Shown here: in pieces, positions 1 through 9,562 of the stretch
Numbering within the stretch: position 1 is the first letter of the stretch
How the letters are laid out: every line of letters begins with the position of its first letter
Assembly (NCBI RefSeq): GCF_041538065.1
Contig: NZ_JBGORW010000009.1
Location: 62,001-126,000, forward strand
Reading direction: 5' to 3'
DNA: 64,000 nt
Source of the DNA: Leptotrichia hongkongensis
Lineage (GTDB): Bacteria > Fusobacteriota > Fusobacteriia > Fusobacteriales > Leptotrichiaceae
Notes under the pieces: generated by a model
The model's database searches: none
What the model saw: the letters and a program-made list of their open reading frames with translations, nothing else
Told to the model about the DNA's origin: nothing
Program-made: the position numbers and the translations under genes

Positions 1-1205
1 TCTTTTGTTATAATTTTTTTAAAGCTATTTAGATGTTCGACTCTCACTATTTCTAAAAAATTAAAGACTTTTCGTACTTTATTAAACGTCTTTAAAATCT
101 GATTTTCTTCCAAATCAACTAAAACTAATGTTTTAATTTTAGGCATTTCATCTGGCCGTATATACTGTTTTACAAGTTTTTTATTTAACAAATTTTCATT
201 TTCAAAATTTACAGATGATTCTGCAATACTATAAATCTCGATTTTATCTCTATCTCTTTTTTTCTTCACTTCTATTTTTTTAACTTCTACATTTTTTATA
301 CTTTTTTCTAATTCTAAATCTTTATTAATCTGATTTAATATTTTTTCAGGATTTCTTTTCTTTCTGTGTAATTTTTTATAAAATATTGTAAGGAACTTGT
401 AATTCATCTTTAGCTTTTCTCTTTTATAAATTTTATCCATCATTATAAAAAACTCTTTATTTTCATCAGTTTCTTTTATCTGGTAATTAAACTTTATATC
501 TGGATTGTGTACATTTAAAATAAAATACATTAATATTGAATATTTTTCATCCATAGAAATTATATCTGTAAACTGTTCCATATAAATAAAAATAAGCTTT
601 TTTATATATTTGATACTTTTTATTTTCAAAATTTCCTGAAGCATCTTAAAATAAAAATTTTCCTGATATGTACTTTTTCCAATATAAACCTTCTCCATCC
701 TTCTCATTAGCATTTCCTTCAAATGATTTTCTCTCAGTTCTTTAAAATTATAATTCCTGCTTTCAAATAATTTTTCAAGATTTGTTGACTTTGCATATTC
801 TGAATGCTTTATATTGTAAAGTTTCAAGATTTGTTTCAAATCATTCTGAATGTTTTTAGTATTTTCTTCAGTCCTTCTAATTTGTTTGTTAAATTTGTAA
901 ATATTTAACTTTTCTTTTCCAAGAAGTAAAATAAGCAGGATAAATTCTCTTCTAAATGACATTTTCAAATTTATGCTTCTATCATTTACTTTAAATAAAC
1001 TTTCATAATATTTTCCAAAGTAATACAAATAATTTTTACTTTTATGTATTATTCCGTTATTATTTTCACGTAAAAAATTATTTACATGCTCAATTGTGTA
1101 ATCCAGCCTTTTAAATCCGTATCTTTCCTCCAGTTTTTTCCTATTAACAATTTTAAAATTTAAGACATCTTTCAACAAATCTGTTTCATTAAAATCAATT
1201 TCCAT
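1..1205 (-). CDS. HTH/PRD (BglG/Mga-like) transcriptional regulator, C-terminus outside window
   Basis: An uninterrupted reading frame runs from an ATG at 1205 to the left edge (401 complete codons, no stop), so the gene is cut by the window. It begins MEIDFNETDLLKDVLNFK. Residues about 85-125 contain LNIYKFNKQI followed by NIQNDLKQI, the spacing of the second helix-turn-helix of Mga/BglG-type regulators. A long helical Lys/Glu-rich middle resembles PRD modules. The last visible part (about residues 355-401) reads KTLVLVDLEE then a hydrophobic strand, as in the EIIB-like domains of these proteins. Such regulators usually respond to sugar phosphotransferase systems; the target here is not visible. 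Family assignment is by pattern only; the helix-turn-helix is the firmest part. Confidence 0.6.
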   Translation of the reverse strand, partial: MEIDFNETDLLKDVLNFKIVNRKKLEERYGFKRLDYTIEHVNNFLRENNNGIIHKSKNYLYYFGKYYESLFKVNDRSINLKMSFRREFILLILLLGKEKLNIYKFNKQIRRTEENTKNIQNDLKQILKLYNIKHSEYAKSTNLEKLFESRNYNFKELRENHLKEMLMRRMEKVYIGKSTYQENFYFKMLQEILKIKSIKYIKKLIFIYMEQFTDIISMDEKYSILMYFILNVHNPDIKFNYQIKETDENKEFFIMMDKIYKREKLKMNYKFLTIFYKKLHRKKRNPEKILNQINKDLELEKSIKNVEVKKIEVKKKRDRDKIEIYSIAESSVNFENENLLNKKLVKQYIRPDEMPKIKTLVLVDLEENQILKTFNKVRKVFNFLEIVRVEHLNSFKKIITK

Positions 1206-1647
1206 TGATTATTTTCACCCCATAATTATTATTCACCTTGTAATACCGATAATTACAAGCATTTTCATAATAACAATTATGAGTTTATTTTTTTAGACGA
1301 GATTTTTGATTTTCTTGTTTGATAAAAACACCCTTTAAATACTGGGTTTGAACGATTTATAAAAATTAATTTAAAATTAAATGATGATAATTATAATTCA
1401 AAAAATATACTTTAAAAATACTGAATTTATTAATTAAATAAACACTAATAATTTTCAAAATCTATGATTTTTTTTGTAAAAAAATAAAATTTATCAATAT
1501 TCCAGTTAAACACTAGATTAAATCAGATTTTGAAATAATTTATACATTAATCCATTAATTATAATAACTTATTTTTTGACTAAATCTCTATACAAAAATT
1601 TTTACAAAGCAAAAAATAGATTTTAAATTTTATAAAATGATGTATAA
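1206..1647. other. AT-rich intergenic stretch
   Basis: No open frame of useful length, RNA gene or clear terminator is visible between the start of the regulator at 1205 and the R1 repeat at 1648. It should hold the promoter of the leftward regulator gene, but I cannot place -35/-10 boxes confidently in so AT-rich a background. Confidence 0.4.
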
Positions 1648-1750
1648 TAGTAAAACTTATTTAAAACCAAACTCAAAAGCTATGACTATTTTACTCAAAC
1701 CATAAATTTATATAATTTTAGCAGTTTAATTTAAAATAGGTTTGAGTATA
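1648..1750 (-). repeat. R1 dispersed intergenic repeat, copy 1
   Basis: About 103 bp matching five other intergenic copies (12190, 32095, 39830, 51965, 61253). Taking the 32095 copy as plus orientation, this copy is reversed: it begins TAGTAAAAC and ends GGTTTGAGTATA. Inside are inverted 10-mers TACTCAAACC and GGTTTGAGTA about 35 nt apart, able to form a hairpin. No coding capacity. Confidence 0.85.
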
Positions 1751-1794
1751 TCTTTGAATACGAAACTATTCATAAGTGAAATTTAAATATAACA

Positions 1795-1823
1795 AAAATC
1801 CCCTAATCTTAATTGACTAGGGG
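1795..1823 (-). terminator. Intrinsic terminator of hemZ
   Basis: Read on the minus strand, CCCCTAGTC and GATTAGGGG form a 9-bp stem (one G-U) with a 6-nt loop, followed by ATTTTTG. It lies a few bases beyond the hemZ stop. Confidence 0.8.
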
Positions 1824-1831
1824 TATTTATT

Positions 1832-3358
1832 TTAAAATTTTTGAAATAATTTTGAAATTTCAGATTTTTTCTGTTCCAGCCGATCTTCCAGCTCATTCAT
1901 CCACACCAGCGGATCTTTAGGATTTACGAGCCTTTTTATATTATCTCGATTTTTTTCTTCATCAAACCAGATAAGTTTCGTAATCGCTCCAGCTCCAATT
2001 CCAATGATTGTCTTATTTTCCTCAATCATTTCTATATTGTAAATCGACTCGCTTCCATTTAGTGAATATCCTAGATTTTCTCCCCATTGAAAGCTATTTT
2101 TCTGGCGATACATATAATATGGAAAAAGCTCTTTATTTTTAGTTACATTTTCGATTTTTTCGTAAATTTTTTCATAATCTAATATGTCTTCGTGAGCATA
2201 ATTTTCTTTGTTAAGACGACTTGCATTTTTTATTGCTAGATTATGAATTGTCAGATTTTCCATATTATATTTGGAAATTTCGTCCATTGTGTACAAAATA
2301 TCTTCTGTAGTTTCACGTGGCAAGCCTAAAATCAAGTCCATATTTATTTCCAATTCATAATTTTTAGCAAGTTTGTAGACATTATCAAACTGTTCCCTGT
2401 CGTGATAACGATTTACAAGTTTTAAAGTTTTTTCATTAAAAGACTGCGGATTTATACTAATTTTATTTATTCCATAGCTTTTGATAATAGCTAATTTTTC
2501 TTCATCCAGTGTATCAATTCTTCCAGCTTCAAATGTAAATTCCTTTAAATAATCTAAATTATAGTTTTCTTTTACTGTTTTTAGCAATTTGTCAATTTCT
2601 TTCGCCGTTAAAATTGAAGGTGTTCCTCCACCAATATAAATCGTGTTAATTTTTAAGCCTAATTCCTGTGTTAATTGCCCAATTTCACGCACTTCGTGAT
2701 AAATAGACCCTATGTATTCATCATATCGCTCTGCATATTTTCCACGTAGCAGATAGGCTGGGAATGAACAATATGAACATTTTGTAGGGCAAAAGGCAAT
2801 TCCTATATAAATTCCAATTGTTTCTTTGTCCAGATATGGCTCTTGACGTTTTACAATGTTTAGCAGAAGTTTCCTTTTTTCATTGCTTACAAGATATATT
2901 TTTTCCAATATTTCGTTAATTTCATTATAAGATAACCCCATCTTTAAAAAACGCCCTATAATCTTTGTAGGACGTACTCCTATTAAAATACCCCATTTAT
3001 ATTCATTTTGTTTATCAAAAAGTTTCATCAAGGAACTTTTTGCCATAACTTCTGCCTGATCAAAATATTCTTCATTGACTTTCTTATGTGAAAATGTTAC
3101 TTCTTTTAAAATTTTTCCATTTTTATTATCAATTAATACTGTATTTACAGTAATTATTTCTGTGTTATCACTTTCTGAATCTTTTAGTTTTCCACAATCG
3201 TTGTCAAAGTTTTCCACATCTTGATTTTTTCTAAAATTAACACTAATTTCCACATCATTTTCACTATTTTCAGAAAAAATATCATAATGCTCAGGCAAAA
3301 GCACACGCATAAATTCCTCAAGTTTATTCTTATTAATCTCAATATTCGCTCTTATCAT
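1832..3358 (-). CDS. hemZ: Coproporphyrinogen III oxidase-like radical SAM enzyme HemZ
   Basis: A 508-residue radical SAM protein. The 4Fe-4S motif CPTKCSYC supplies Cys190, Cys194 and Cys197, followed by the HemN-family YIGGGTPS segment that contacts S-adenosylmethionine. About 180 residues precede the radical SAM core, the arrangement of HemZ rather than the shorter HemN. Members are annotated as oxygen-independent coproporphyrinogen dehydrogenases, but several HemN-like relatives have other roles (for example HemW), so the substrate is uncertain. I see no other haem gene in the window. Its ATG directly follows the uppP stop, so the two are co-transcribed; GGGAG inside the uppP 3' end serves as ribosome binding site. 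A terminator follows. Confidence 0.85.
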   Translation of the reverse strand: MIRANIEINKNKLEEFMRVLLPEHYDIFSENSENDVEISVNFRKNQDVENFDNDCGKLKDSESDNTEIITVNTVLIDNKNGKILKEVTFSHKKVNEEYFDQAEVMAKSSLMKLFDKQNEYKWGILIGVRPTKIIGRFLKMGLSYNEINEILEKIYLVSNEKRKLLLNIVKRQEPYLDKETIGIYIGIAFCPTKCSYCSFPAYLLRGKYAERYDEYIGSIYHEVREIGQLTQELGLKINTIYIGGGTPSILTAKEIDKLLKTVKENYNLDYLKEFTFEAGRIDTLDEEKLAIIKSYGINKISINPQSFNEKTLKLVNRYHDREQFDNVYKLAKNYELEINMDLILGLPRETTEDILYTMDEISKYNMENLTIHNLAIKNASRLNKENYAHEDILDYEKIYEKIENVTKNKELFPYYMYRQKNSFQWGENLGYSLNGSESIYNIEMIEENKTIIGIGAGAITKLIWFDEEKNRDNIKRLVNPKDPLVWMNELEDRLEQKKSEISKLFQKF

Positions 3359-4183
3359 CTATTTTATAACTCCCATAAAGTATAATAACAGCACAACTAT
3401 CCCAAGAACAATCCGATAATATCCAAATATCTTGAAATCGTGCTTTTTAATGTAATTCATAAATACTTTTATCACAGCATACGCAAATACAAATGACAGC
3501 ACAAAACCTAATGCAATTAAAAACCATTCATATCCGCTTAAAGCTGTACCAAGTTTCACTAGTTTTAAAAGTGTCGCCCCAAGCATTGTCGGAATCGCAA
3601 GAAAAAATGAAAATTCCGTTGCTAAAACTCTATTTAATCCTAGCAAAACTCCACCAATAATCGTAGCAGCCGATCTCGAAGTTCCAGGAATCATCGCAAG
3701 ACATTGAAATAACCCTACTCCAATTGCAGTTTTTACTGACATCTGAGTAATTGAAGTAATTCCGCCTTCCTTTTTCTCTCTTGACTCAAGCCAAATAAGT
3801 ATAACTCCATAAATAACCAGCATTACTGCCACAACTACGGAATTAAACAGCACTTTGTCAATAATATCATCAAAAAGAAGTCCCAGCACAACTGCAGGAA
3901 GCACTGCAATTACTATTTTTATCCACATCTGAATAATATCTGCTCTTTGACTCTTGCTAAGCCCTTTTGCAAATGGAAAAATTCTTTTCCAATAATATAC
4001 AACTACCGATAAAATCGCTCCAAGCTGTATAATTATCTTAAACGCATTGGCAAACTCCTCGTTTTGAGAAAGCTGCAAAAACTGATCCACAATAATCATA
4101 TGCCCTGTACTGCTGACAGGTATAAACTCTGTAAGCCCTTCCACAAGGCTTAAAATAAATACTTTAATAATATCTGCAAACAT
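3359..4183 (-). CDS. uppP: Undecaprenyl-diphosphatase UppP (BacA family)
   Basis: Polytopic membrane protein of 274 residues, the usual family length. Near the N-terminus it carries EGLTEFIPVSSTGH, and in the middle PGTSRSAATIIGG, the two conserved active-site segments of the BacA/UppP family. The enzyme removes a phosphate from undecaprenyl diphosphate on the outer face of the cytoplasmic membrane, recycling the lipid carrier for peptidoglycan and surface polysaccharides; family members give bacitracin tolerance. It is the first gene of a leftward pair with hemZ, with no gap. Divergent from sfsA across about 150 bp that must hold both promoters. Confidence 0.95.
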   Translation of the reverse strand: MFADIIKVFILSLVEGLTEFIPVSSTGHMIIVDQFLQLSQNEEFANAFKIIIQLGAILSVVVYYWKRIFPFAKGLSKSQRADIIQMWIKIVIAVLPAVVLGLLFDDIIDKVLFNSVVVAVMLVIYGVILIWLESREKKEGGITSITQMSVKTAIGVGLFQCLAMIPGTSRSAATIIGGVLLGLNRVLATEFSFFLAIPTMLGATLLKLVKLGTALSGYEWFLIALGFVLSFVFAYAVIKVFMNYIKKHDFKIFGYYRIVLGIVVLLLYFMGVIK

Positions 4184-4336
4184 AATATTTTCCTTTCTAC
4201 TTTATTAAACCTATTTTTTAAATTATCATTTATTATATCACATATTTTTTACTTTATTAATAGCCATAAAATTTTCTTGTTTATTTATTTTAAATGTGAT
4301 ATTCTAAAATCATAACTATTTAAAGAGGAAAGATAA

Positions 4337-5077
4337 ATGAAAAAAAATAAAATTCTTTATACTATAAATTACGATAAAATCGTAAATTTCAAAGAAAGAG
4401 TTACTCGATTTACAGTAAGATTTGAATTTAAAAGCAACTGTAAAAATGAAGATTATTCTGGAAAAGATTTTGCTCATTTACATGATACGGGCAGGCTGAC
4501 GGAATTATTGATTGATGGAGCTGAATTGCTTATAAAAAAGGCTAATAATGAGAATCGAAAAACTAAATGGGATGTAATCGCAGTAAAGGTTCATGGAGAA
4601 ATTATACTTATTAATACAGCTTTTCATCGCTACATTACAGAATCTATATTTAACAATGCACAAATTTCACCATTTGGAAAACCTTTGTATATAAAGCCTG
4701 AAATTAAGTATAACAATAGTAAACTTGATTTCTACCTGGAAACTGAAAAAGATAAAATTTACGTTGAGGTAAAAGGCTGTACTTTGGTAAATGGAAAAAC
4801 TGCCCAATTTCCTGGCTCTCCTTCCGTGCGTGCCTTAAAACATCTGAAAGAACTAATAGAACTTAAAAAAGAGGGATTTAGAACAGCTGTCTTTATTTTG
4901 ATTTTTAGAAAATCAGAAATTTTTGCACCTGAACATATTATCGATAGGGACTTCTCAGAAACTTTTTATGAAGCGATAAAAAATGGAGTGGAAATTTATC
5001 CAATGCTTTTGGAATATAGAGAAGATGAAAAGGTAAGTTTTGTGAAAAATATAGAAGTTGCAAAAAAACTGTTTTAA
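4337..5077 (+). CDS. sfsA: SfsA family DNA/RNA nuclease (sugar fermentation stimulation protein)
   Basis: 246 residues, the normal SfsA length. The segment HLHDTGRLTELL matches the family HxxNTGRxxEL motif (Asp replaces Asn), and FYLETEK...IYVEVKGCTL followed by FPGSPSVRALKHL is the conserved half containing the Asp and Glu-x-Lys residues of a PD-(D/E)xK nuclease fold, about residues 135-170. The E. coli protein was first described as affecting maltose metabolism and later as a nuclease; the physiological role is unclear. AGAGGAAAG lies 7 nt before the ATG. It stands alone, closed by a bidirectional terminator at 5128. Confidence 0.9.
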   Translation: MKKNKILYTINYDKIVNFKERVTRFTVRFEFKSNCKNEDYSGKDFAHLHDTGRLTELLIDGAELLIKKANNENRKTKWDVIAVKVHGEIILINTAFHRYITESIFNNAQISPFGKPLYIKPEIKYNNSKLDFYLETEKDKIYVEVKGCTLVNGKTAQFPGSPSVRALKHLKELIELKKEGFRTAVFILIFRKSEIFAPEHIIDRDFSETFYEAIKNGVEIYPMLLEYREDEKVSFVKNIEVAKKLF

Positions 5078-5127
5078 TATCCAAATAAAAAAAATCGGAA
5101 AATAGTTTGAAAATTTAAATCAATAAA

Positions 5128-5173
5128 AAATCGGAATTAATCAAATATTTTGAATATATTCCGATTTATTTTT
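5128..5173. terminator. Bidirectional intrinsic terminator between sfsA and a convergent gene
   Basis: AAATCGGAAT and ATTCCGATTT form a 10-bp stem (5128-5137 with 5158-5167), with A-run before and T-run after, so it can serve both the rightward sfsA and the leftward gene ending at 5180. Confidence 0.85.
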
Positions 5174-5179
5174 TTATAC

Positions 5180-5965
5180 TTACATTTTATTCAACTTTTC
5201 TTTTGCCTCTTCCACAATGTATAACTTATTTCCGTTTTCAATAACTTCTTCGTATAATTTTTTTGCTTCTTCCATTTCACCTACTTTTGACTTATAATTT
5301 GCTAATAAATGTTTAATTACCAAAACTTGACGTTTAACGCTTAACCTTTTTAATGTTTCTGATAAAATTTCTATCATTTTTGTGCTATCATTTTCATAAA
5401 ATAAAATTCCATTTAAAAATTCAATCATAGCATTTGTTTCATCAAGTCCTTTTTTAGTTTTAAATTTCTTCATCATTTTTAAAACTTTTTCTTTGTAAAT
5501 CACTATTGCCTCTTCTTTTCTTTCGAGTCCATGCAATAACAGCGCTTCATTATAATAATACAGGATTTTATCCTGTTCCCTGAATAATGATTTTTTAGAT
5601 AAATCTATATCCTTTAAATTTTGATACGCTTCTTCTACTTTTCCTAGTGAAGAATATCCCGCACAAAGATTCAGTTTCATATAATTTCTATATCGCTTAT
5701 TTTTATTTCTGTCGTATTCATTTTGCGTAATTTCTATAAATTTTTCAGGATCAAGTTCTTCATTTAATATATTCATATATTTTTGATAAAAGTACACATA
5801 CATTCTTTTATCTATTTTCAGAAATTCAAATACCAAGATTAACGAAATAATCAATATGTAATTAAAAATTGAGTGTTGCATTCGTAACCACAAAGCGAAT
5901 ACAATTAGCAATACAAATATCGTAACGGAAAAATTTATTAATATATATTTTTTTCTTATTGTCAT
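5180..5965 (-). CDS. Membrane-anchored TPR-like protein of unknown function
   Basis: I start the gene at the ATG at 5965 (MTIRKKYILIN), which has AAGGAG seven bases upstream; a TTG 30 bases further up has no such site. The 261-residue product has two hydrophobic segments within its first ~50 residues and then a soluble helical part. Repeated pairs of helices with the A/Y/G spacing of tetratricopeptide repeats can be seen (for example AGYSSLGKVEEAYQNL, ALLLHGLERKEEAIVIYKE and KVGEMEEAKKLYEEVI). TPR domains bind other proteins; the partner is unknown. Its neighbour at 6070 is another membrane protein of the same strand, about 100 bp upstream, so the two may be expressed together. Confidence 0.7.
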   Translation of the reverse strand: MTIRKKYILINFSVTIFVLLIVFALWLRMQHSIFNYILIISLILVFEFLKIDKRMYVYFYQKYMNILNEELDPEKFIEITQNEYDRNKNKRYRNYMKLNLCAGYSSLGKVEEAYQNLKDIDLSKKSLFREQDKILYYYNEALLLHGLERKEEAIVIYKEKVLKMMKKFKTKKGLDETNAMIEFLNGILFYENDSTKMIEILSETLKRLSVKRQVLVIKHLLANYKSKVGEMEEAKKLYEEVIENGNKLYIVEEAKEKLNKM

Positions 5966-6069
5966 TTTTCTCCTTTCACAAAAAACTGAAATCAAACTTA
6001 TAACTTTTAAATCAACTCTGTCTTTATTTTAAGAAAGATTCCGATTTTTTATTTTTCATTTTTTAGTAA

Positions 6070-7929
6070 TTATTTCTTCTCAGAAAACATGAAATCAAAT
6101 TCATAATTCATATCTGTCATTTTCCCATCCTTTATTTCTTCATAAATACTTTGTAATGAAATTTTGTAATTTATATTTCCTGCTGTTCCAATGTATTCAA
6201 AGTCTTTTTGAGGAACTTTGTATTCTTCATCTTGACTTCCTATATTTTCAAGTTTCAAAGTTTTTAATTTTGCTGATACTTGCTTTATTACATCTTCGTA
6301 ATTAAATTTCGCAAGTTCTGTACCGTTTTTAGCACTTATTGTTATCATTTTATTTAGAATAACAACTTTGTATTTATCAGATTCATTTGTCTGAGTAGAT
6401 GCTTCTCCCCAGTCTTTTCGGTAATGAATGACATTATCATAGCCATTTGTTTCCAAAATAGCTGAAGTATTCTCGTTTGTCTTTAAGTTATATGTAATTA
6501 CTTTTCTTTCATCGTAACTTTCTCTGTCATCATCTTCAATACCATAAGAATAATACTCTCTCCAAGAATCTTTAATTCCCAAATCCTTTTCCAAATCATG
6601 AGAAGTTTGATAGATTTTTCCAGCAGAATTTTTTAATCCAAGATTTTTAACCGATGAGCCTTGCCTAGTAGATATATAGTCAATCGCTGTATAAAGTTCA
6701 TTTCCTTGTCTATTAGTCAAGTTTTGTGTAGTTTTGGAAACTTTTCCATCTTTTAAAGCTCCATATTTTACAAGCATTCTCTTCAGTCTTTGACTTTGAC
6801 TGTAAACACTCACTTTTTCTGCACTAAATGGAGTATAAACAGCAATTATTAAACAAATAATCAAACTTATAAAAACTCCTGTCACTTTTGATTTTATTAT
6901 GTATAAAATCATGCAGAAAAATAGCCAGAATATAAGAAGAAGCACATAATATCGGTTCTCTGTAATTCCATACTGGTAAATTCTTTGAAAAATTGCAAAC
7001 AGTGAAACAAAAATTAAAGGTATAGAAAAATATGGAAAATATTTTTTAAAATTACCTAAAAATTTGTCATTTTTAGCAAACGGAGTTATCAAAATTATAA
7101 TAATAAGGCTAAACGCTATGTACCAAAGGACAAAACGAGAAATTATCCCCTTTGGTAATTTCATAAATATAACTACAGTTGCAATATAAACATATAAAAT
7201 CCCTGTATAAATAATAATTAACGGAGTAATTACAAATTTTATAAGCATTTTTAAAATATATGGAAAATCATAATTTTCCAAGTTATCACCAGGATTTTTC
7301 AACAATGACAAGAAAAACGATATTCCCAAAACATCAAATACAAATACCCCCAAATACATATAAAATCTTAAAACAAAGCCATAAAACAACTCAAACCCAA
7401 ATAATACAGTAATTGTTGCTAGAATTAAAAAAATCCCAATATAAAGCACAGTTGCAAAAATTGATGATACAACAAAATTTACAAACACAGACTGTAAATA
7501 TTTTTCCTTATTTTCATTTTTTAAAATAGGTACTAAAAGAAAAATTAATATTGAAATAGGCAACAACATCCAAAATCCGATTTCAAAATTATAAATAACA
7601 AAGCAAAGAACATAAGCTCCAAATCCGATAATAACAGTTAAAACTGTATAAATAGTTCTAATTATCCATTTTTTTCTTTCTTCAAAATATTGTTCCCTAA
7701 TAACTTCAAACATCGCAGTTAAAAAAATACCAAGCACAAAGCATTTATTTACCTCTATCAAACTCGAAGAAACAACAGAAAGCTTTTCATAACTAAGATT
7801 CTCAAGTTCTGTAGTCAAAACAACTAATCCAAAAACCATTAACGTAAAGACAACCGTCACTCTAAACCTGTCAACCCCTCCCTTAAAATATCCAAATAAC
7901 TTCTTAAATTTTTCTGTAATTTTTCCCAT
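6070..7929 (-). CDS. DUF4153-like polytopic membrane protein
   Basis: 619 residues. Residues about 20-375 contain ten or more hydrophobic segments; the last ~240 residues are soluble and include SQSQRLKRML, DGKVSKT and NELYTAIDYIST, the type of C-terminal domain seen in DUF4153 integral membrane proteins. Function is not established for the family. Many TM segments are rich in Phe and Tyr. The start has AGAGGTG upstream. It could form a short leftward operon with the TPR-like protein. I am fairly confident of the membrane topology class and less so of the family name. Confidence 0.65.
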   Translation of the reverse strand: MGKITEKFKKLFGYFKGGVDRFRVTVVFTLMVFGLVVLTTELENLSYEKLSVVSSSLIEVNKCFVLGIFLTAMFEVIREQYFEERKKWIIRTIYTVLTVIIGFGAYVLCFVIYNFEIGFWMLLPISILIFLLVPILKNENKEKYLQSVFVNFVVSSIFATVLYIGIFLILATITVLFGFELFYGFVLRFYMYLGVFVFDVLGISFFLSLLKNPGDNLENYDFPYILKMLIKFVITPLIIIYTGILYVYIATVVIFMKLPKGIISRFVLWYIAFSLIIIILITPFAKNDKFLGNFKKYFPYFSIPLIFVSLFAIFQRIYQYGITENRYYVLLLIFWLFFCMILYIIKSKVTGVFISLIICLIIAVYTPFSAEKVSVYSQSQRLKRMLVKYGALKDGKVSKTTQNLTNRQGNELYTAIDYISTRQGSSVKNLGLKNSAGKIYQTSHDLEKDLGIKDSWREYYSYGIEDDDRESYDERKVITYNLKTNENTSAILETNGYDNVIHYRKDWGEASTQTNESDKYKVVILNKMITISAKNGTELAKFNYEDVIKQVSAKLKTLKLENIGSQDEEYKVPQKDFEYIGTAGNINYKISLQSIYEEIKDGKMTDMNYEFDFMFSEKK

Positions 7930-8128
7930 TGATAAACACCTCTTATCATAATTTTTGATTTTGCTATTTATTTTTATATTATAATATCACATTCTTAGCT
8001 AAAAAAAATGAGAAAATTATTTTATTTTCTTTTTTCTCCCTCAATAAAGTTATTTTCTAAATTTTCTTTATATTTTTTTGGTTAATAATAATTTTTTTAT
8101 AATTTTTATATTTTGCCTTTTTTTAAGT

Positions 8129-8521
8129 ATAAAGGGGATCAATCGCCATCCCCTTTATAATCCTGGCTCGTCTAAGCATTTTTTTGAAATAAAATTGAAA
8201 CTCGCTTTTTAATAAAATTTATTATTAACTCTTAAATTGATTATAACTTAAATGTTTTGAAAAAGCTCAAACAGTCAATTTCATTCCAAAAAAATCACGA
8301 CAATTTTTAGTATAATTACAAAAGATAATTTCATTAAAATAAATTCCAAGCAAAATTTCGTTAGAAGAAAAATAGCTGTTTGAGCTTTTGGAACAAATTT
8401 TAAATTAGATAAGATTGTTTGAATTAAAATTATTTATATTCAAAAGCGAGTTCTATTTTTCTTATATAAGAAAGTTTTGCGTAAAGCGGGGTTGTAAGGG
8501 CATGGCGTCTGATGCCCTTAC
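8129..8521 (+). repeat. R2 palindromic element, copy 1 (complete)
   Basis: A 393-bp imperfect palindrome. The left hairpin is ATAAAGGGGAT / ATCCCCTTTAT (8129-8139, 8148-8158), loop CAATCGCC. The right hairpin is GTAAGGGCAT / ATGCCCTTAC (8494-8503, 8512-8521), loop GGCGTCTG. Nested inside are CTCGCTTTT (8201) with AAAAGCGAG (8442), and AAAAGCTCAAACAG (8261) with CTGTTTGAGCTTTT (8376). A conserved tract GTTTTGCGTAAAGCGGG precedes the right hairpin. No open frame. Similar copies at 9563, 20073 and 46351. Confidence 0.85.
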
Positions 8522-8785
8522 GTCAAAAAAGATTTAGAATTATAAATAAAAAAATAATAATTAATTAAAATAATCTAGAAAATAAGTGATTTATAAAATA
8601 ACTTAATTAAATAAGCAAAAATTTTCTTTAATGATTACAAAATAATAAAATCCAAATTTTAATTTTTTTATCTATCAAATAACAAATCAATATGGTATAA
8701 TTTGTCATAAAATATAAGTTATTTTATTTAAGTGGCAGATTTGGGGGAAATTTCAAGTATAATATAATCAAAAGGGGGATTATTT

Positions 8786-9367
8786 ATGAAAATAAAATAT
8801 GTCATTATTTTTGTAATGCTGTTAATTGCGGGAAATTTTTTAAGACTTTTAATCGAGGACAAAAATATTCCTGAAATTGAAATTAGTAAGGAAAAAGATT
8901 ATAAAAAGGAAAAGGCTAAAAAAGATGCTGATTTGACAAAAAGTAATGTGAAATTTGACATTAATAATGTTGAATACAAGGATTTGCTAAAATTGGGAAT
9001 TAATAAAAATAAGGCTGAAAAATTTGTAAAATATAGGGATGAAGTTGGTATTATTAAAGATGTTAATGAAGTAAAAAATATTTCAGGATTTGGAAAATCT
9101 GGATTGGAAATCGCACAAAAATTTTTGTTCGTGGATAATGAAAAAATTCAGGATTCAACCAAAAATTATGGACGTGAAATTACAAAATACAACATTAACA
9201 AATTAAATGAAAAAGAATTAAAAAAAATAGGATTTACAAGTAAAGAAATAAAAAAATTACTTCCTGAAATTGAAAAAAATAGCATAAGATCGAATGTCGA
9301 TTTAGAAAAGATTATTGGAAAAAAGCGTTATGCAGAAATTGAAGATAAAATAAAATTTATTGAATAA
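8786..9367 (+). CDS. Helix-hairpin-helix protein, ComEA-like, with N-terminal membrane anchor
   Basis: 193 residues. Residues 1-23 form a signal/anchor segment (MKIKYVIIFVMLLIAGNFL). After a charged linker, FDINNVEYKDLLKLGINKNK...GFGKSGLEIAQKFL is a helix-hairpin-helix pair of the kind found in ComEA, which binds incoming DNA during transformation; a weaker second copy occupies the C-terminus (YNINKLNEKELKKIGFTSKE...RYAEIEDKI). The ATG follows GGGGGA by 8 bases, and TATAAT at 8758 is a candidate -10. No comEC or type IV pilus gene lies nearby, so a role in DNA uptake is only inferred. The gene stands alone between two directly oriented R2 elements. Confidence 0.65.
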   Translation: MKIKYVIIFVMLLIAGNFLRLLIEDKNIPEIEISKEKDYKKEKAKKDADLTKSNVKFDINNVEYKDLLKLGINKNKAEKFVKYRDEVGIIKDVNEVKNISGFGKSGLEIAQKFLFVDNEKIQDSTKNYGREITKYNINKLNEKELKKIGFTSKEIKKLLPEIEKNSIRSNVDLEKIIGKKRYAEIEDKIKFIE

Positions 9368-9562
9368 AAATATAATGTATTAAATTAAAAAAATCTGCTG
9401 CTTAAATAATCTAATTTATTACTACTTTTATTTTATTATTTTATTAAATTGTCAAATTTATCCTTAATTATCCAGATTAATAATTTTTAATTAAAATTGA
9501 TAAGAGCTATTTTTATTAATAAATATTTTTTCTACTTTTTTATATTTTTTCTTTTTTATAAA

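Noticed and set aside
5966..5995. Upstream TTG start for the TPR-like gene
   Set aside because: It has no Shine-Dalgarno, whereas the ATG at 5965 has AAGGAG at the right distance.
8494..8521. R2 terminal hairpins as intrinsic terminators
   Set aside because: No T-run follows on either strand, and several lie far from gene ends or inside an operon.
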